64,000 nucleotides of DNA, from the NCBI GenBank assembly GCA_022818135.1, contig JAFMSR010000001.1:34998672-35062671 (forward strand), read 5' to 3'. Every line of letters starts with the position of its first letter. Position 1 is the first letter of the stretch. A program made the translations under genes and the position numbers. Below, in pieces: positions 1-10,976 of the stretch. Below the pieces are notes generated by a model. It ran no database searches. It was not told where the DNA came from and saw nothing but the letters and a program-made list of their open reading frames with translations. Origin of the DNA: Saxidomus purpurata. Lineage: Eukaryota > Mollusca > Bivalvia > Venerida > Veneridae.

Positions 1-499
1 ACAATCAACGTAAAAATAGTTATAAGTTTATCTCACATGGGTAAATGCACGGAAATATGTATCTCATAGGTGAGAAAGGAATATATCCCATATATTGCAT
101 ATCGTATCTCCGTACGTGTTTTCTTCTATTGTTTTAAAAGTGAACAATGCGTAACTATTTTTGTATAGTAGCGGAGTAATTTACTACTTATTCAATGAAT
201 AGCGGAGTGATATGTCCGAATGAGGCAGTTTAATGCGCAAACGGAGAAGTAGTTTGCAGGAAGAATAAGAAAATTTCTGAAACAGTGTATACTTGAACAT
301 TTTTCAACATTTTCTGTAACAGTTCTATTTAACAACACATCAGGTTTATTAATATTGACAAACACAACAAAGTATGATAGATGTACTGGCTCAGTACACA
401 TGCACGGCGGCAGCCATATTAAAACACACATGTCAATGCGAAGAAACATGAAACATGAAAAAGAAAACAATAAATGTCGATATTTTCTGTAGTGACACT
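1..499. other. Non-coding, nothing recognised
   Basis: AT-rich sequence with no open frame resembling a protein family on either strand. The one longer minus-strand frame here is rich in Cys, Phe and Leu with no motif and looks like chance. Confidence 0.5.
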
Positions 500-919
500 T
501 CAATTCCTGTCATTACTTTGAATAGTGATATACATGTATAAAGTACCATCAGTGATGTTTGCATTTGCGAACAATCTCAGCGAAGGGACTTTATGAGCAA
601 AAAAAGAGTTGCAGGTTTGGTTATTCGACACGGATTGCGAATGACATTCAACATGTTCAACAACAGAATTAACAGATGCAGATTGCTGGTTCGGACCGGA
701 CAAAATATCAGGGATCTCTTTTTGCTGCTGGTTTGATTGAACCCTGTAATTATTGAGGAAAGCGGGATTTTTGTGGCCAGTTATAAGCACGACCTGTGTG
801 CCAGGTACTTTGCTTTGCAATAGTTTCTGGGAAAGACGTTTTCGGACACTTGTGTTTGTCAGACGTTTCCCGTTTGCCAAATCACGGAGAATTGCATTTT
901 TTGCCATGATTTTCATCAA
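500..919 (-). pseudogene. Crypton-type tyrosine recombinase, C-terminal remnant
   Basis: The minus-strand frame encodes about 139 residues. Its first half resembles the C-terminal catalytic part of Crypton-type tyrosine recombinases (the family from which ZMYM/QRICH1/KCTD1-type domains derive): a segment reading KRLTNTSVRKRLSQKLL, then VLITGHKNPAFLNNYR. Family members usually show an H-S-x-R-K motif, a GHKN motif and a C-terminal tyrosine. Here the R, the GHKN and the Y are visible, but the histidine expected before the arginine is replaced (TNTSVRK), which suggests an inactive copy. The N-terminal half of the domain, including the first catalytic arginine, is absent from adjacent sequence. 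After residue ~60 the protein is Gln/Ser/Asn-rich without a domain. It may be a dead fragment or the last exon of a host-domesticated gene. No target-site duplication could be defined. Confidence 0.55.
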
Positions 920-2138
920 ACAACCTTACATCATCACGTGGAAAATTGGTGTGGGTTACAACGGCCAAGTAAAAAGGATCTTCATCACCTGCAAAATATT
1001 TGGATTGAACAGCCCACTATACAAATGGTATGGTATCATTATTACTTGTAATTTTAGATCATTTTATTTGTAAAGACCTGTTAGTTGCCCAATTAATTCA
1101 GCTGAACGGTTTGACCGAAAAGACTGAAAAACAGTTTATGAAGACTGAAAACAACTTTTTTTTAAATAAAGAAATTTGTAAATATCGTATTACAAATCAA
1201 GTAAAACGATCGAAAAACAAGTATTGCAGACCGACAACTGTTTGAATTAGCACTCTAGATTTTGTAATGGATGCGACACGGGAACTGTTCAAAACTGATA
1301 AAAATTATTCATTACATACGCATTCCTTCATTTATTTGATACTAAGTTGTAAATCGTACATAATCTTTTGAAAAAAAATGTTCCGGTAAACAAAAACTGT
1401 GTTTCGCTTCTTTTAATCTATGCACCCGACCGATTTCATACATGTGTACATCTGATTTTTCTGTCAAACCGTTAAGCTGTAGAAAATTATCAAAATTTCT
1501 AAACTGATTGCCATACTTACCGAATGTTGGAAACCATACGTCAATTACGTCTTTGAAATAATGTTATGATTACTATGGTTTTTGATGACGTTTCCCGCGA
1601 AACAGAAAAATTGTTCGTATCGATGTAAAATCAAGATAATTTAACAATACGTAGAAACGAAATAAGATTTCGTGAAAACGTTATAATATTTGGAAGTAAC
1701 GTTTCTAGTCTTTTTGTAAAACATCTTTTTGTAAAACAACAAAATGTTAGGGACAAAATATTTCACATAAATAGGAAATAAATTACGGCGAAATATGCAA
1801 ATACTATCTCGCAACTGGTGGCCCTTTAACGCTTCCGTAGATCTGATTTTATGACCTCAGCTGATGTGTCATAAAATAAGAATATTCACGATCCAATAGA
1901 ATGTTGTTTATTGTAGTGGGTCTTCGGTTTATTTGAGTACAGACTAGTGCAAGTTATAGAATCATATAGTCCATGCAAAAAAATCAACTGACTCTCAATC
2001 AGTTATGATTTTTGAATTTGATCTAGTAATCACTTAACCAACTAGGCGAGTACAATGCTTCTGTAAAATAATGCTAGTAAAATAATGCCATGGTTACATT
2101 TTTATTAACTGTAAAGACAATGATGCTATACGGGTCTC
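920..2138. other. Non-coding, nothing recognised
   Basis: AT-rich DNA without recognisable genes. A short imperfect direct repeat (CTTTTTGTAAAACA twice) lies near 1710-1735. The stretch runs into the first assembly gap. Confidence 0.5.
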
Positions 2139-2638
2139 NNNNNNNNNNNNNNNNNNNNNNNNNNNNNNNNNNNNNNNNNNNNNNNNNNNNNNNNNNNNNN
2201 NNNNNNNNNNNNNNNNNNNNNNNNNNNNNNNNNNNNNNNNNNNNNNNNNNNNNNNNNNNNNNNNNNNNNNNNNNNNNNNNNNNNNNNNNNNNNNNNNNNN
2301 NNNNNNNNNNNNNNNNNNNNNNNNNNNNNNNNNNNNNNNNNNNNNNNNNNNNNNNNNNNNNNNNNNNNNNNNNNNNNNNNNNNNNNNNNNNNNNNNNNNN
2401 NNNNNNNNNNNNNNNNNNNNNNNNNNNNNNNNNNNNNNNNNNNNNNNNNNNNNNNNNNNNNNNNNNNNNNNNNNNNNNNNNNNNNNNNNNNNNNNNNNNN
2501 NNNNNNNNNNNNNNNNNNNNNNNNNNNNNNNNNNNNNNNNNNNNNNNNNNNNNNNNNNNNNNNNNNNNNNNNNNNNNNNNNNNNNNNNNNNNNNNNNNNN
2601 NNNNNNNNNNNNNNNNNNNNNNNNNNNNNNNNNNNNNN
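2139..2638. other. Assembly gap (500 N)
   Basis: Exactly 500 unknown bases, a conventional scaffold spacer rather than a measured length. Frames read across it are meaningless. Confidence 0.99.
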
Positions 2639-3922
2639 TAATTCGCCAAATTTGCTTCATAGAGTCACGTGACCCACTATGTGTGACGTCACACTGCACT
2701 GATCAGTTTCCGAGACCAGCGACCGCTACCCTTTTCTTTTGATTGCTGATAGTATATAATTGAAATTTTCCTTTGATCCATAACAAAAAAAACTTTTATT
2801 ATCTATTACGAGCTTCTTTACCATTGATGGCCTTTAAAATTAATGTTAATGTTTACTCAATCCAACAACGGTTTAAGTTTTCAGTAAATTTCTCTGATAC
2901 TTTAGTAAATTCCTCATGTTACAAACATTAATGCTTCTGTGTAAATGAATGAGGTAAAAGTGATGTTCCCTCCTGTTTGGCAATACAGTTTGAATGATTT
3001 AAACATAAACAGGTTTTAGTTTATGAAATTTCACCTCCTGTTCTCCAGGGATTAATATCTACATACATATTATCATTATAGGGAACTTGTTCAAACAAAT
3101 CTGTAACTTTTACAAATATTGTAACTAATCAAGTAACCAGGCTTCATAAAAGGCATAAGTTGAAATGCTAAAAAATGCGACCGTACATTATATAGCTCAA
3201 ATCCAAGAATACCATGGCTTACACATTATAAATTCTTTAACATAAGTTAGGAAGCAAAACGTCTGTTTCTCCAATACAATATCGATGTTGCATTACATTT
3301 TACACTTATTGCACTATAAACTAATTATTTAGGCGTTCATCTTTGTGTATTTGTTAAAACGTTGTTCTAAGGATATGCTAAAAGTTTTAAATTAAATCTA
3401 AATAAATAAATATTACATATGTAATATATACTGATAAAGCAAAACAGAATATGAATCTGCTATAAAAACTATTGTATGTATGTATATTAACATATTAGCG
3501 AACCTTCTGTGTAATAGAGCAGATATAGAAGTGGTTCACTGACTGTTATAAATGATTACTGGCGCGTGATTTGAATTCGATATTTATTAAGTTTATGTTT
3601 AACAAACATACGTATCTGCATCTTGCAACTGATTTTCTAACGTATTTAAGTGATCCTCATTATCTTTCCTCATAATTGTTACGATAGTTGCCTTTAGTCT
3701 TTAAACTATTAGCCATTTGTTGTGTTAAACGAATAACGTAGTGCAAAATAAAGTTATTCATCTTTCAGGATTTATTTAACATACTAGGACGCAATGAGAT
3801 TATTATAAAGCAATTATTTTAACATTACGTTCAGGTGATTGTCATTTAAACCATAAAGTCAGTCACGGTGTGCTTCACGTTCCTATGTATATTTTAACTT
3901 TAAGCATCAGTGCACTTTACGG
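2639..3922. other. Non-coding, nothing recognised
   Basis: AT-rich, no coding or repeat structure that I can name. CACGTGAC and TGACGTCA-like words occur near 2667-2690 but in isolation are not evidence of a promoter. Confidence 0.5.
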
Positions 3923-4021
3923 AACTGATGGTGCAAAATCCCTCACGGTGCGTTTTCCCTCCCAATGTACTTTAAGATCTGATGCGTTTTCCCTCCCGTG
4001 AGGGATTCTGCACCATCAGTT
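3923..4021. repeat. 99-bp hairpin (MITE-like)
   Basis: The left arm starts AACTGATGGTGCAAAATCCC and the right arm is its near-perfect reverse complement ending at 4021, about 25 bp per arm with one mismatch. Inside, the word GCGTTTTCCCTCCC occurs twice in direct orientation (near 3950 and 3983). It is compatible with a small fold-back element. No clear target duplication. Confidence 0.6.
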
Positions 4022-4036
4022 TCCTACAACTGATAT

Positions 4037-4830
4037 CCCAGAAAAAAAGAAAATATATCTTTTTAATTCAGAGACATCTATGTAAATGAAGATATATCTC
4101 TCTACCGCCCAGGAATATCTCTCATTTCTTAAAGTGACATTAGAGGAAATAATAGCTTTTAACCCAATCTTCAAACTCTTCCTGCTACCAGTGCGATATA
4201 ATAACGTTCCACATATTACATTTCCTATTTTGACTGGGAAGGTCAATTTAAAGAAAAAACTACTGCATGCAGGAGTTGCTTCCCTTCCACTGCCGAAATC
4301 TCTACCAACAACTACAACAACACAAGGGAGATCACTGCGAAGGAAGGAACTATTATTTTATTTGTCCATTTTTCTTATTTCTAAAGCACCAACTTCAAAT
4401 ACTAATGTGGCAATATCATTAGTTTTACACATTTAAATGCACAGCATCCGAAAATTGCTTTTATAAAACTGTCACCAAAATACACTATGTGCAGTAAGAT
4501 AAGCATAATGTCACTTTAAAAGACAATTCTAAATACGAAAGATATATCTATCTACCGTACAGATATATCTCACCAACACTTGGTATCTGTGACAAGAGAT
4601 ATCTTTTAAACTTGGAGCGATATCTCTATAACTTCGAGAGATATTTATCAAAAGTAGCAGCATATCTCTTAAATAATGTTAAGTATACATCTCTGTACAT
4701 ATATTTTAAAGTTCAGATATATTTTCCTGTGACACAAAGGTATCATCTTAGCGTGAAAGAGATATCTTTTTTACAACGAATGATGTCTCTTTCGAGTTAT
4801 AGTGATATATCTTTTTGGAATAAAAAGTAG
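4037..4830. repeat. Cluster of AGATATATCT/GAGATATC palindromic words
   Basis: About a dozen copies of a self-complementary 8-10 bp word (AGATATATCT, GAGATATCT and close variants) occur in roughly 800 bp, several with the same flank (TCTCTCTACCG / TCTATCTACCG near 4095 and 4550). The outer parts form a weak inverted repeat: AGAGACATC near 4071 against GATGTCTCT near 4783. A second internal inverted pair is TTAAAGTGACATTA near 4130 and its complement near 4506. This suggests one or two nested non-autonomous transposons with iterated subterminal motifs. The short open frames here are by-products. Confidence 0.45.
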
Positions 4831-5265
4831 ATTGGCTTGCGATACTCTCATCATTGAGCTGCTACTGTGACATTCTTACGTGTGACGTTCCTGTCCGCGA
4901 AATGTCTTACATGATATTTGGCGGTTGTAGCGATTTCGGCAAGTTTAAGACTATGCAAATTCAAAACCGGTTAAAAAATCATCCACAACGACACCCGGTC
5001 AGACGTGACGTAAGAGAGCCGAAAGTTCCCGGTTTTCATTGCTGGTGTTGAGCCCAGTATTCGTGGTAGGTCCAGAATGCGTGGTATTTAGACAATTTGT
5101 TCGTGTCCCCATTGCTCTCATTAAATAAAACAACTGAAGTAAACCAAACTGTAATTGCAATCCAGTTGATGTTATCCGTTGATATCCGTTAAGGAAATTT
5201 TGTGTTCTTATACCTCAAGTGTTGCTTAAGGTACTCCCAAAGTGAGTCTGAACATTTTTATTTAA
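4831..5265. other. Non-coding, nothing recognised
   Basis: Contains a short open frame (4854-5051) with no recognisable motif. Nothing else stands out. Confidence 0.45.
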
Positions 5266-5435
5266 GAAATAATAAATGTGTCCCTGTATTCTATCGTTTA
5301 ATAAAATACAGTCAGGAATTCGGATGCGTAGTAATTAAATGACGAGTGCGTAGCACGAGTGATTTAATTTTTCGCATCCGAATGACTGGCTGTATTTTAT
5401 TAAACGATGAAATACAGAGATGCATTTATTATTTC
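5266..5435. repeat. 170-bp hairpin (MITE-like fold-back)
   Basis: Two arms of about 75 bp are reverse complements with a few mismatches. The outer part is GAAATAATAAATG and the inner part includes ATCGTTTAATAAAATACAG and ATTCGGATGCG. The loop is a short GTGCGTAGCAC-like sequence that is itself nearly palindromic, so the whole could fold into one long stem. This is the structure of a small MITE. Confidence 0.7.
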
Positions 5436-7011
5436 GATTCTAACACGAAATTGATTTCGAAAAATACCATGAACTATATTCGACGCGTAGCAACAATCCA
5501 TAGTGACTTACAAGCACGGAATGCAAATGGACGCGTGCGACATTTACCTCGCGTTTTGAGAGTGGAAAACGTGATGTATTTTATTGTTAAATAATGTATA
5601 GCTTCTTTCCCTCTATATCTATATACGAAAAGTTGCGGATCGTGTTATAATATTATTTAAATGATTGTGTTTTAACACTGTTACTGGAAGAATAGTTGAC
5701 TGTTTGTTTATATGTAATCAACTGATATTGATTCACAAGACATACATGTAAAACTATAATTTCAAACGAGATTCTGAAATATCATATGGGACACCCCTGT
5801 TGAAATGTAACTTTTTGGTCGACCCACGAATTCTGGTGCACATATTCCTGTGACGTCATAGATCAACACACTTTATATTTTTGAAGCTGTGTAAACAATG
5901 TGACAATCAGCATAAATAAATTAAGTTGTGCGTTAAATGTTAGATGTTCATAGTTATATTTTGACCGTGATTGTTTCTTAGTTAAATAGTTTGTACTTCG
6001 TAGTGTTGAAAAGGGTTCTAATTACCACGAAAACTGGGTCAACCAGCATACGAAGTAAGTTTCTGTTTACGTTTCAATTTAAGTTAGGAAGGGGTTATAC
6101 TGATAATATTTACCTGTCACTGTTAAAACTACTATATCACGAAATATTAAAAAAATGACAAACTTCCTCCTCTTCTCTCCGCACACAAGAAAACCCATTT
6201 GTCACCGGAAATTGTAACCAATTATCTGCGGTATATGCATCACACGATAGTTGAAATTGGTCTCCAGCGTTACCTGTTCAGAACACATTTAAGCCGGAGA
6301 TAAAATAGGTTTATCGATTGTATCTACTTTCATTATATAAACTTATTTTCAACTCAGTGTTTTCGGAATAAAGTTGTTACATATAAAACTTAACAAAAGG
6401 TAAGAAAATTTAAGCGTTTTTAAGAGAGATGTTTTTAAACAGGCTACACAAAATTAAGGAGATCGACCTTCAGATGAATCAAGTAGTTTGGTACTTTCGT
6501 TCTTAATTTAATACGCATGATTGAATGCATTCATTTTTTATGTATGTAAAGTTACACCATGCTCATTATGATATACAGTCTTTTCGGTCTATTTGCCCTG
6601 TCGGGTTATTTCGCGCACCATATTTGCATACGAGTGTAATAAACACGCCCTACTTCGTCTGCTCGCTGTTTTATGTGAGTTTCAAACAGAATATGATCGT
6701 TTAGAGGTAAGTATGTACGACATATATCCAGTCTAAAACTGAAAATTAACTTCATCTGAAAGATGTCAACAGCGACAAAAATATCGCTTACGAAAAATAA
6801 TTGTACAGGTCTTTCATGGCTGACTGAATCTAGGTCGATAATGTGAAAATCACTTTCGCTAAATGCCCTTCATGCACTGTAAATTCATTGCATATTGGAG
6901 AGTAATCATTAACAGAAGTATTCATACTTGTGTTATTTCAAAGTCCATTTAATATTGCATGTTCCGCTGTTTCATGACGTGACACATTTTGAAAATATGT
7001 CCGCCATTTTC
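5436..7011. other. Non-coding, nothing recognised
   Basis: AT-rich sequence without recognisable coding or named repeats. Confidence 0.45.
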
Positions 7012-8053
7012 TTAAGGTAACTTGCCCCGGAACAAAATGGCCACCAGTGAAAACATGATGTGTAACTAAAATGTAGTCTGGTGGTCTTTTGACATAATAC
7101 ACAATCAAATTACTGTTATATAAGCTTTTAGAACCTGTATTAGTGTGTTTTGTTGCAAATATTGTTAAAACATGTCATTTCCGTTCTTAGGTTACTTACA
7201 TGAAAAATATCCAGTTTTTGTGCAAGTTTCCTGACAAAGTCAAATGATGAAATTATTCAAACTGGCACTTGTTTATTAGTTCAATGTCTCCTCCAGATGC
7301 TCGACCATAGAAATAGGTGAGCAGTTCTTTCAATCTTACACATCAACAGTTTATAACACATCACCAAATTGTGAAGTCCACATGCTTGAGTTATTGTTTA
7401 AGGTTATACCATATAATCAACATACTCTTGTTGTAAAAATTTTTGTTTACCAAGCCATATAAAATACTGCAAGAAGTTCTTATTGTCTTTACATATTTTT
7501 TCAAATTATGTATTTGATACAGAAAAATTAAACAAAATTATGTTAATAATGGTGTTACCTATGTTTTAGTGTCTTTATTTCCACTGAATCTGTCACAGAG
7601 TCTTTGTTCGTCAACTAGCAAGAATATGTTGCAAAATGTATCCGTTCTTTATGATAATTCACTGACTTATAGTTCTCTTTACATGAATTATTAGTGTCAG
7701 TATACTACAATATTATGACATCCCGACCAAAACAAACACAGTATACATTAAAGGGAAAAAAAATTGAAAAAAGCATGCACCACACCCACTAAAGACAATA
7801 ACGCTCTACCTTAAACCATAACTCAAGCATGTGGACTTCACAATTTGGTGATGTGATATAAACTGTTGATGTGTAAGATTGAAAGAACAGCTCAACTATT
7901 TCTATGGTCGAGCATCTGGAGGAGACATTGAACTAGTAAATAAGTGCCAGTTTGAATAATTTCATCATTTGACTTTGTCAGGAAACTTTCATTTCCGATG
8001 TACACATCATTTTTTCACTGGTCTCAATTTTGTTCCGGGGCAAGATACCTTAA
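7012..8053. mobile_element. TTAA-flanked fold-back DNA element (piggyBac- or Kolobok-type, non-autonomous)
   Basis: TTAA at 7012-7015 and 8050-8053 flanks a 1,034-bp element. Its ends are inverted repeats: the left begins GGTAACTTGCCCCGGAACAA and the right, read inward, gives GGTATCTTGCCCCGGAACAA. A second, longer pair of arms (about 7224-7406 and 7807-7986, roughly 180 bp, some mismatches) lies inside, so most of the element can fold back on itself. About 130 bp separates outer and inner repeats on the left but almost none on the right, which suggests an insertion in the left arm or a deletion in the right. No open frame of useful length. The TTAA duplication is typical of piggyBac and Kolobok elements; the superfamily cannot be fixed without a transposase. 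Confidence 0.75.
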
Positions 8054-8582
8054 ACTTTTGACTGGAGTAGAGTTACGGAATTTTGTGAATTCTGTATATT
8101 TTCAGTAATTTTAAAAATGCAATTGTGCTAACTAAAGATAATCAAAGCCCTGTGAGCGCTGAAGGCCTTGGGGCTATAGGTTAACTCCCCGGAAAGCAAC
8201 TTTTAACCTACGTGTTTTGCGCTGAACCTTACCTAAAGCGCGGGTCGAAATGTGCAGAGGACGAAATTCAATATATGACACAGAATGAATGATTCACAAA
8301 TATATGGGTGGCAGGGAAGTTTGTTTTATTATAAAACGTAGTTAAATGAAAAGAAATATCATAGTCAACATTATAAATTGTTTAAGCCAATAAAAATAAT
8401 TCGATCTGCGTTTTGTACAACTTCAAGCGATATGATCTGATGATGCGGACCGAAAATTATTGTGTACCAAGGACAAGACCTTGACACAGAAATTAACAAA
8501 GCAATACCACCAATGAAATATAAATACAGTACTGTACAATGTGTATAACAGAAAAAGAAAAAAAACAAAAATGAATATGTGT
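8054..8582. other. Non-coding, nothing recognised
   Basis: No coding signal on either strand; A-rich near 8550-8575, immediately left of the large transposon. Confidence 0.45.
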
Positions 8583-8584
8583 TA

Positions 8585-8610
8585 CAGTAGTCGGAACGTA
8601 ACAGTTGTCA
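8585..8610 (+). repeat. Left terminal inverted repeat, copy 1
   Basis: 26 bp starting CAGTAGTCGGAACGTAACAG and ending in GTTGTCA, exactly complementary to the right end at 13995-14020. Confidence 0.9.
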
Positions 8611-8790
8611 CACGGAGTGCACGATACACGCACGATGTACGCACGATACACGCACGTTAGACGCACGTTGCACGTTCGGTAAATACACGATGAGCGATTC
8701 AGAACGATACACGATATACACGATATACACGATTTACGAAGCGCACGCTACACGCTACACGATAAACGGATTATACACGTTATACGATCA
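8609..8790. repeat. Subterminal iterated motif array (left end, copy 1)
   Basis: Overlapping runs of ACGCACG, CACGATACACG, ACGATATACACG and CACGCTACACG occupy about 180 bp immediately inside the terminal repeat. Similar words, in the opposite sense, occupy the other end (13780-13990) and both ends of copy 2. In cut-and-paste elements, repeated subterminal words of this kind are commonly transposase binding sites; that role is inferred. Confidence 0.7.
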
Positions 8791-10251
8791 CTTTGAGATT
8801 TCACATTTTATCTAGACTTAGACCTTTTAATCAGACCGAAAGAATAAGATCAATTAGAAGTTTCATACCTTAACAATAAAAAATGACATCGATAAGACTT
8901 AGTGTCAAAGATCCACAGTTTTCATATCACAGTATGTGTCAAATTTGAACACCTGTCGGAGTGACTTTGGCAGGAAATTGATCCCGATGTGCGAGAAAAT
9001 GGGCGTAATTAAAGTTAATTGCCATCTACACTTTTCGTTAAATAAATTCTACATTAAAGACACTTTTTAGGACCGTGTTCAAGTATAATAATTTTATACT
9101 GGAACCTTGAATTGATATGTTGATGGGTGTCAAGTGGGTGGGGTAAATTGACATTGAAGAAACTGAAAGCTTGAAATGGCGTTTTCGAATAAATCAAGCA
9201 TTTGGAACGGGGTTTTTAATGTTATTTTGTAGTATTTATAGTTGTGATGATTATACAGCCCCTAATTTTGACCAATGTTTTAACAGAAAAAAGTTTTTAA
9301 AAATATTTAGGTTTTTTCCGGTAGCCCGAAAGTGAAAATTGTCCCTCTAGAAATCTAAGATTATTCTTAGAGGAGAGAAGATAATTAAAGCGCAATGCAG
9401 TATTTATGTACTGTGGACTATGGTGATTAATTCTATGTAAAGTTTTATATCATGTTACTTTATATTGTGTTTTAGTGGGCCTATTCTATAGGTGGGGTAT
9501 ATAAAAACACATAGAAAAAATGAACCTCTAGGAAACAGTGATATTTTCTAGAGTGATGAGGGTTATTAAAGTTAATCTTTATTTCAATGTAGCTTAATTC
9601 TTGGCACACAGTTTCATATACTTTATGTCACTGCTACCATTCTTTTAGATTCAGAACCCCTGTCGAGGTGGTTTGAGTAATACTTTATTGGGGTAGTAAT
9701 AAATTTAAAGTAAAATTAAACAGACTGTGATGTAGTATAAATTTTCTCACCCATTTTGGGATAACATTTTTAAAACTATCTAGGAAATTAACCAAAAAAC
9801 AGATTAAAAATCATTTGCAAAATTATTTTGGACCCTCTGTAGAATAATGGAATGGTCCAATTGCATGACACAACTCTGCATCCAGTGGTGGATAGCAGAT
9901 TCAATTAGAACCCTGGAGAAGACACATCTCACAGCCTAGATTATACAGTCTCAAAATGCCATATATGGTGTTAACATACACATGTATGTACATGAAACAT
10001 TTAATCTTATATGGAATTATATGTTTATTTGACATACTGATGATGAAGAAGATACAATGAACATCAATGGATGGTTAATTACTGGGCAGAAAAATGATGT
10101 ACATTCCAATATCTAATTAATCTGATGGCATTTTTTACATGAGTTAGTTTCATCAGTATAAAGGCTATGAGATAATAGCATTTAGATTTTGTTTGCATAT
10201 CCTATGTACATAACTCTGATGATATTATGAGGTGGTAATACATGTACATAT

Positions 10252-10505
10252 ACCGTCTCCCTTGGTCTAGTGGTTTAGGCATCCGCCTTTGGAGTGGGAG
10301 GTCGAAGGTTCGAAGCCCACCAGGGGTCCGTTCTGATATGGCTGATTGGTGAGCCAGCTAGTTAAATAATGGTTACCGTATGCCTATCTGCCTGGTGCCT
10401 GGCATTAAAGGGTAGGATTCGGGAGGTACATGTGCTCAAAAAGTCTCTCATAAGTCAGAAATGACTGGCCCTTTAAATAGGGGTGACACTATAATAAAAA
10501 AAAAC
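10252..10505 (+). mobile_element. tRNA-derived SINE
   Basis: The head has the two internal RNA polymerase III control boxes: TGGTCTAGTGG (box A-like, ~10265) and GGTTCGAAGCC (box B, ~10307). A tRNA-unrelated body of about 170 bp follows, ending in GTGACACTATAAT plus an A-run near 10495-10505. Head, body and A-tail are those of a tRNA-derived SINE, not a functional tRNA gene. It sits inside the 5.4-kb transposon and is present at the same place in the inverted copy, so it inserted before the two copies separated. Confidence 0.8.
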
Positions 10506-10810
10506 ACTTTACCTTTTACTTTTATACTATACATGTAGTAGATCATTTGGAAAAATTGTTCTTGGAATACACATGTAGCATTAGCAAATAAATTGATGGA
10601 AGACTGACAACAATATGAAAGAGCTAAGCAACACTCTATATTTATAACGGGGGGTGTTTCAAAAACCTCAATAACTATGAGACTGCAGAACAGAGCTAAG
10701 CAATGATGGTACTCATGGTTTTTTTTAGTTATTTTGGAATTTAGATATGTAGAAAGAACTTAAAAGATCTATATTTGTTCAAATTGATGTAAGCTAGGCA
10801 TTTTAAGGAA

Positions 10811-10976
10811 ACTATCAGAGATGAGGAACAAATTTAATAAACCGGACAGAGTTCAAGCACCACCTCTGCCACACTTACAGGAAAAAGGCCCTTTGAAGGA
10901 TTTCTAAAATGGATTCAATTTATGAAACTAACCAGAGGAGATCAGTGTCAGAAGTACTATATGACTACATAACTAT
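10811..10976 (+). pseudogene. Exon-like coding fragment inside transposon, frameshifted copy
   Basis: A frame reading LRKLSEMRNKFNKPDRVQ and then a proline-rich APPLPHLQEK segment is interrupted in this copy by a one-base deletion in an A-run (near 10882), leading to an early stop. In the inverted copy (about 22890-23055, minus strand) the extra base restores a frame continuing RPFERFLKWFQFMKL and ending QCQKYYMTT-stop. Nothing recognisable lies upstream. It looks like the terminal exon of a gene carried by, or captured in, the element. No family recognised. Confidence 0.4.

Noticed and set aside
2074..2699. Long open frames spanning 2074-2699 on both strands
   Set aside because: They exist only because the 500-N gap has no stop codons.
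10252..10330. A functional tRNA gene
   Set aside because: Box A and B are present, but the sequence continues into a SINE body and A-tail and does not close a proper acceptor stem.
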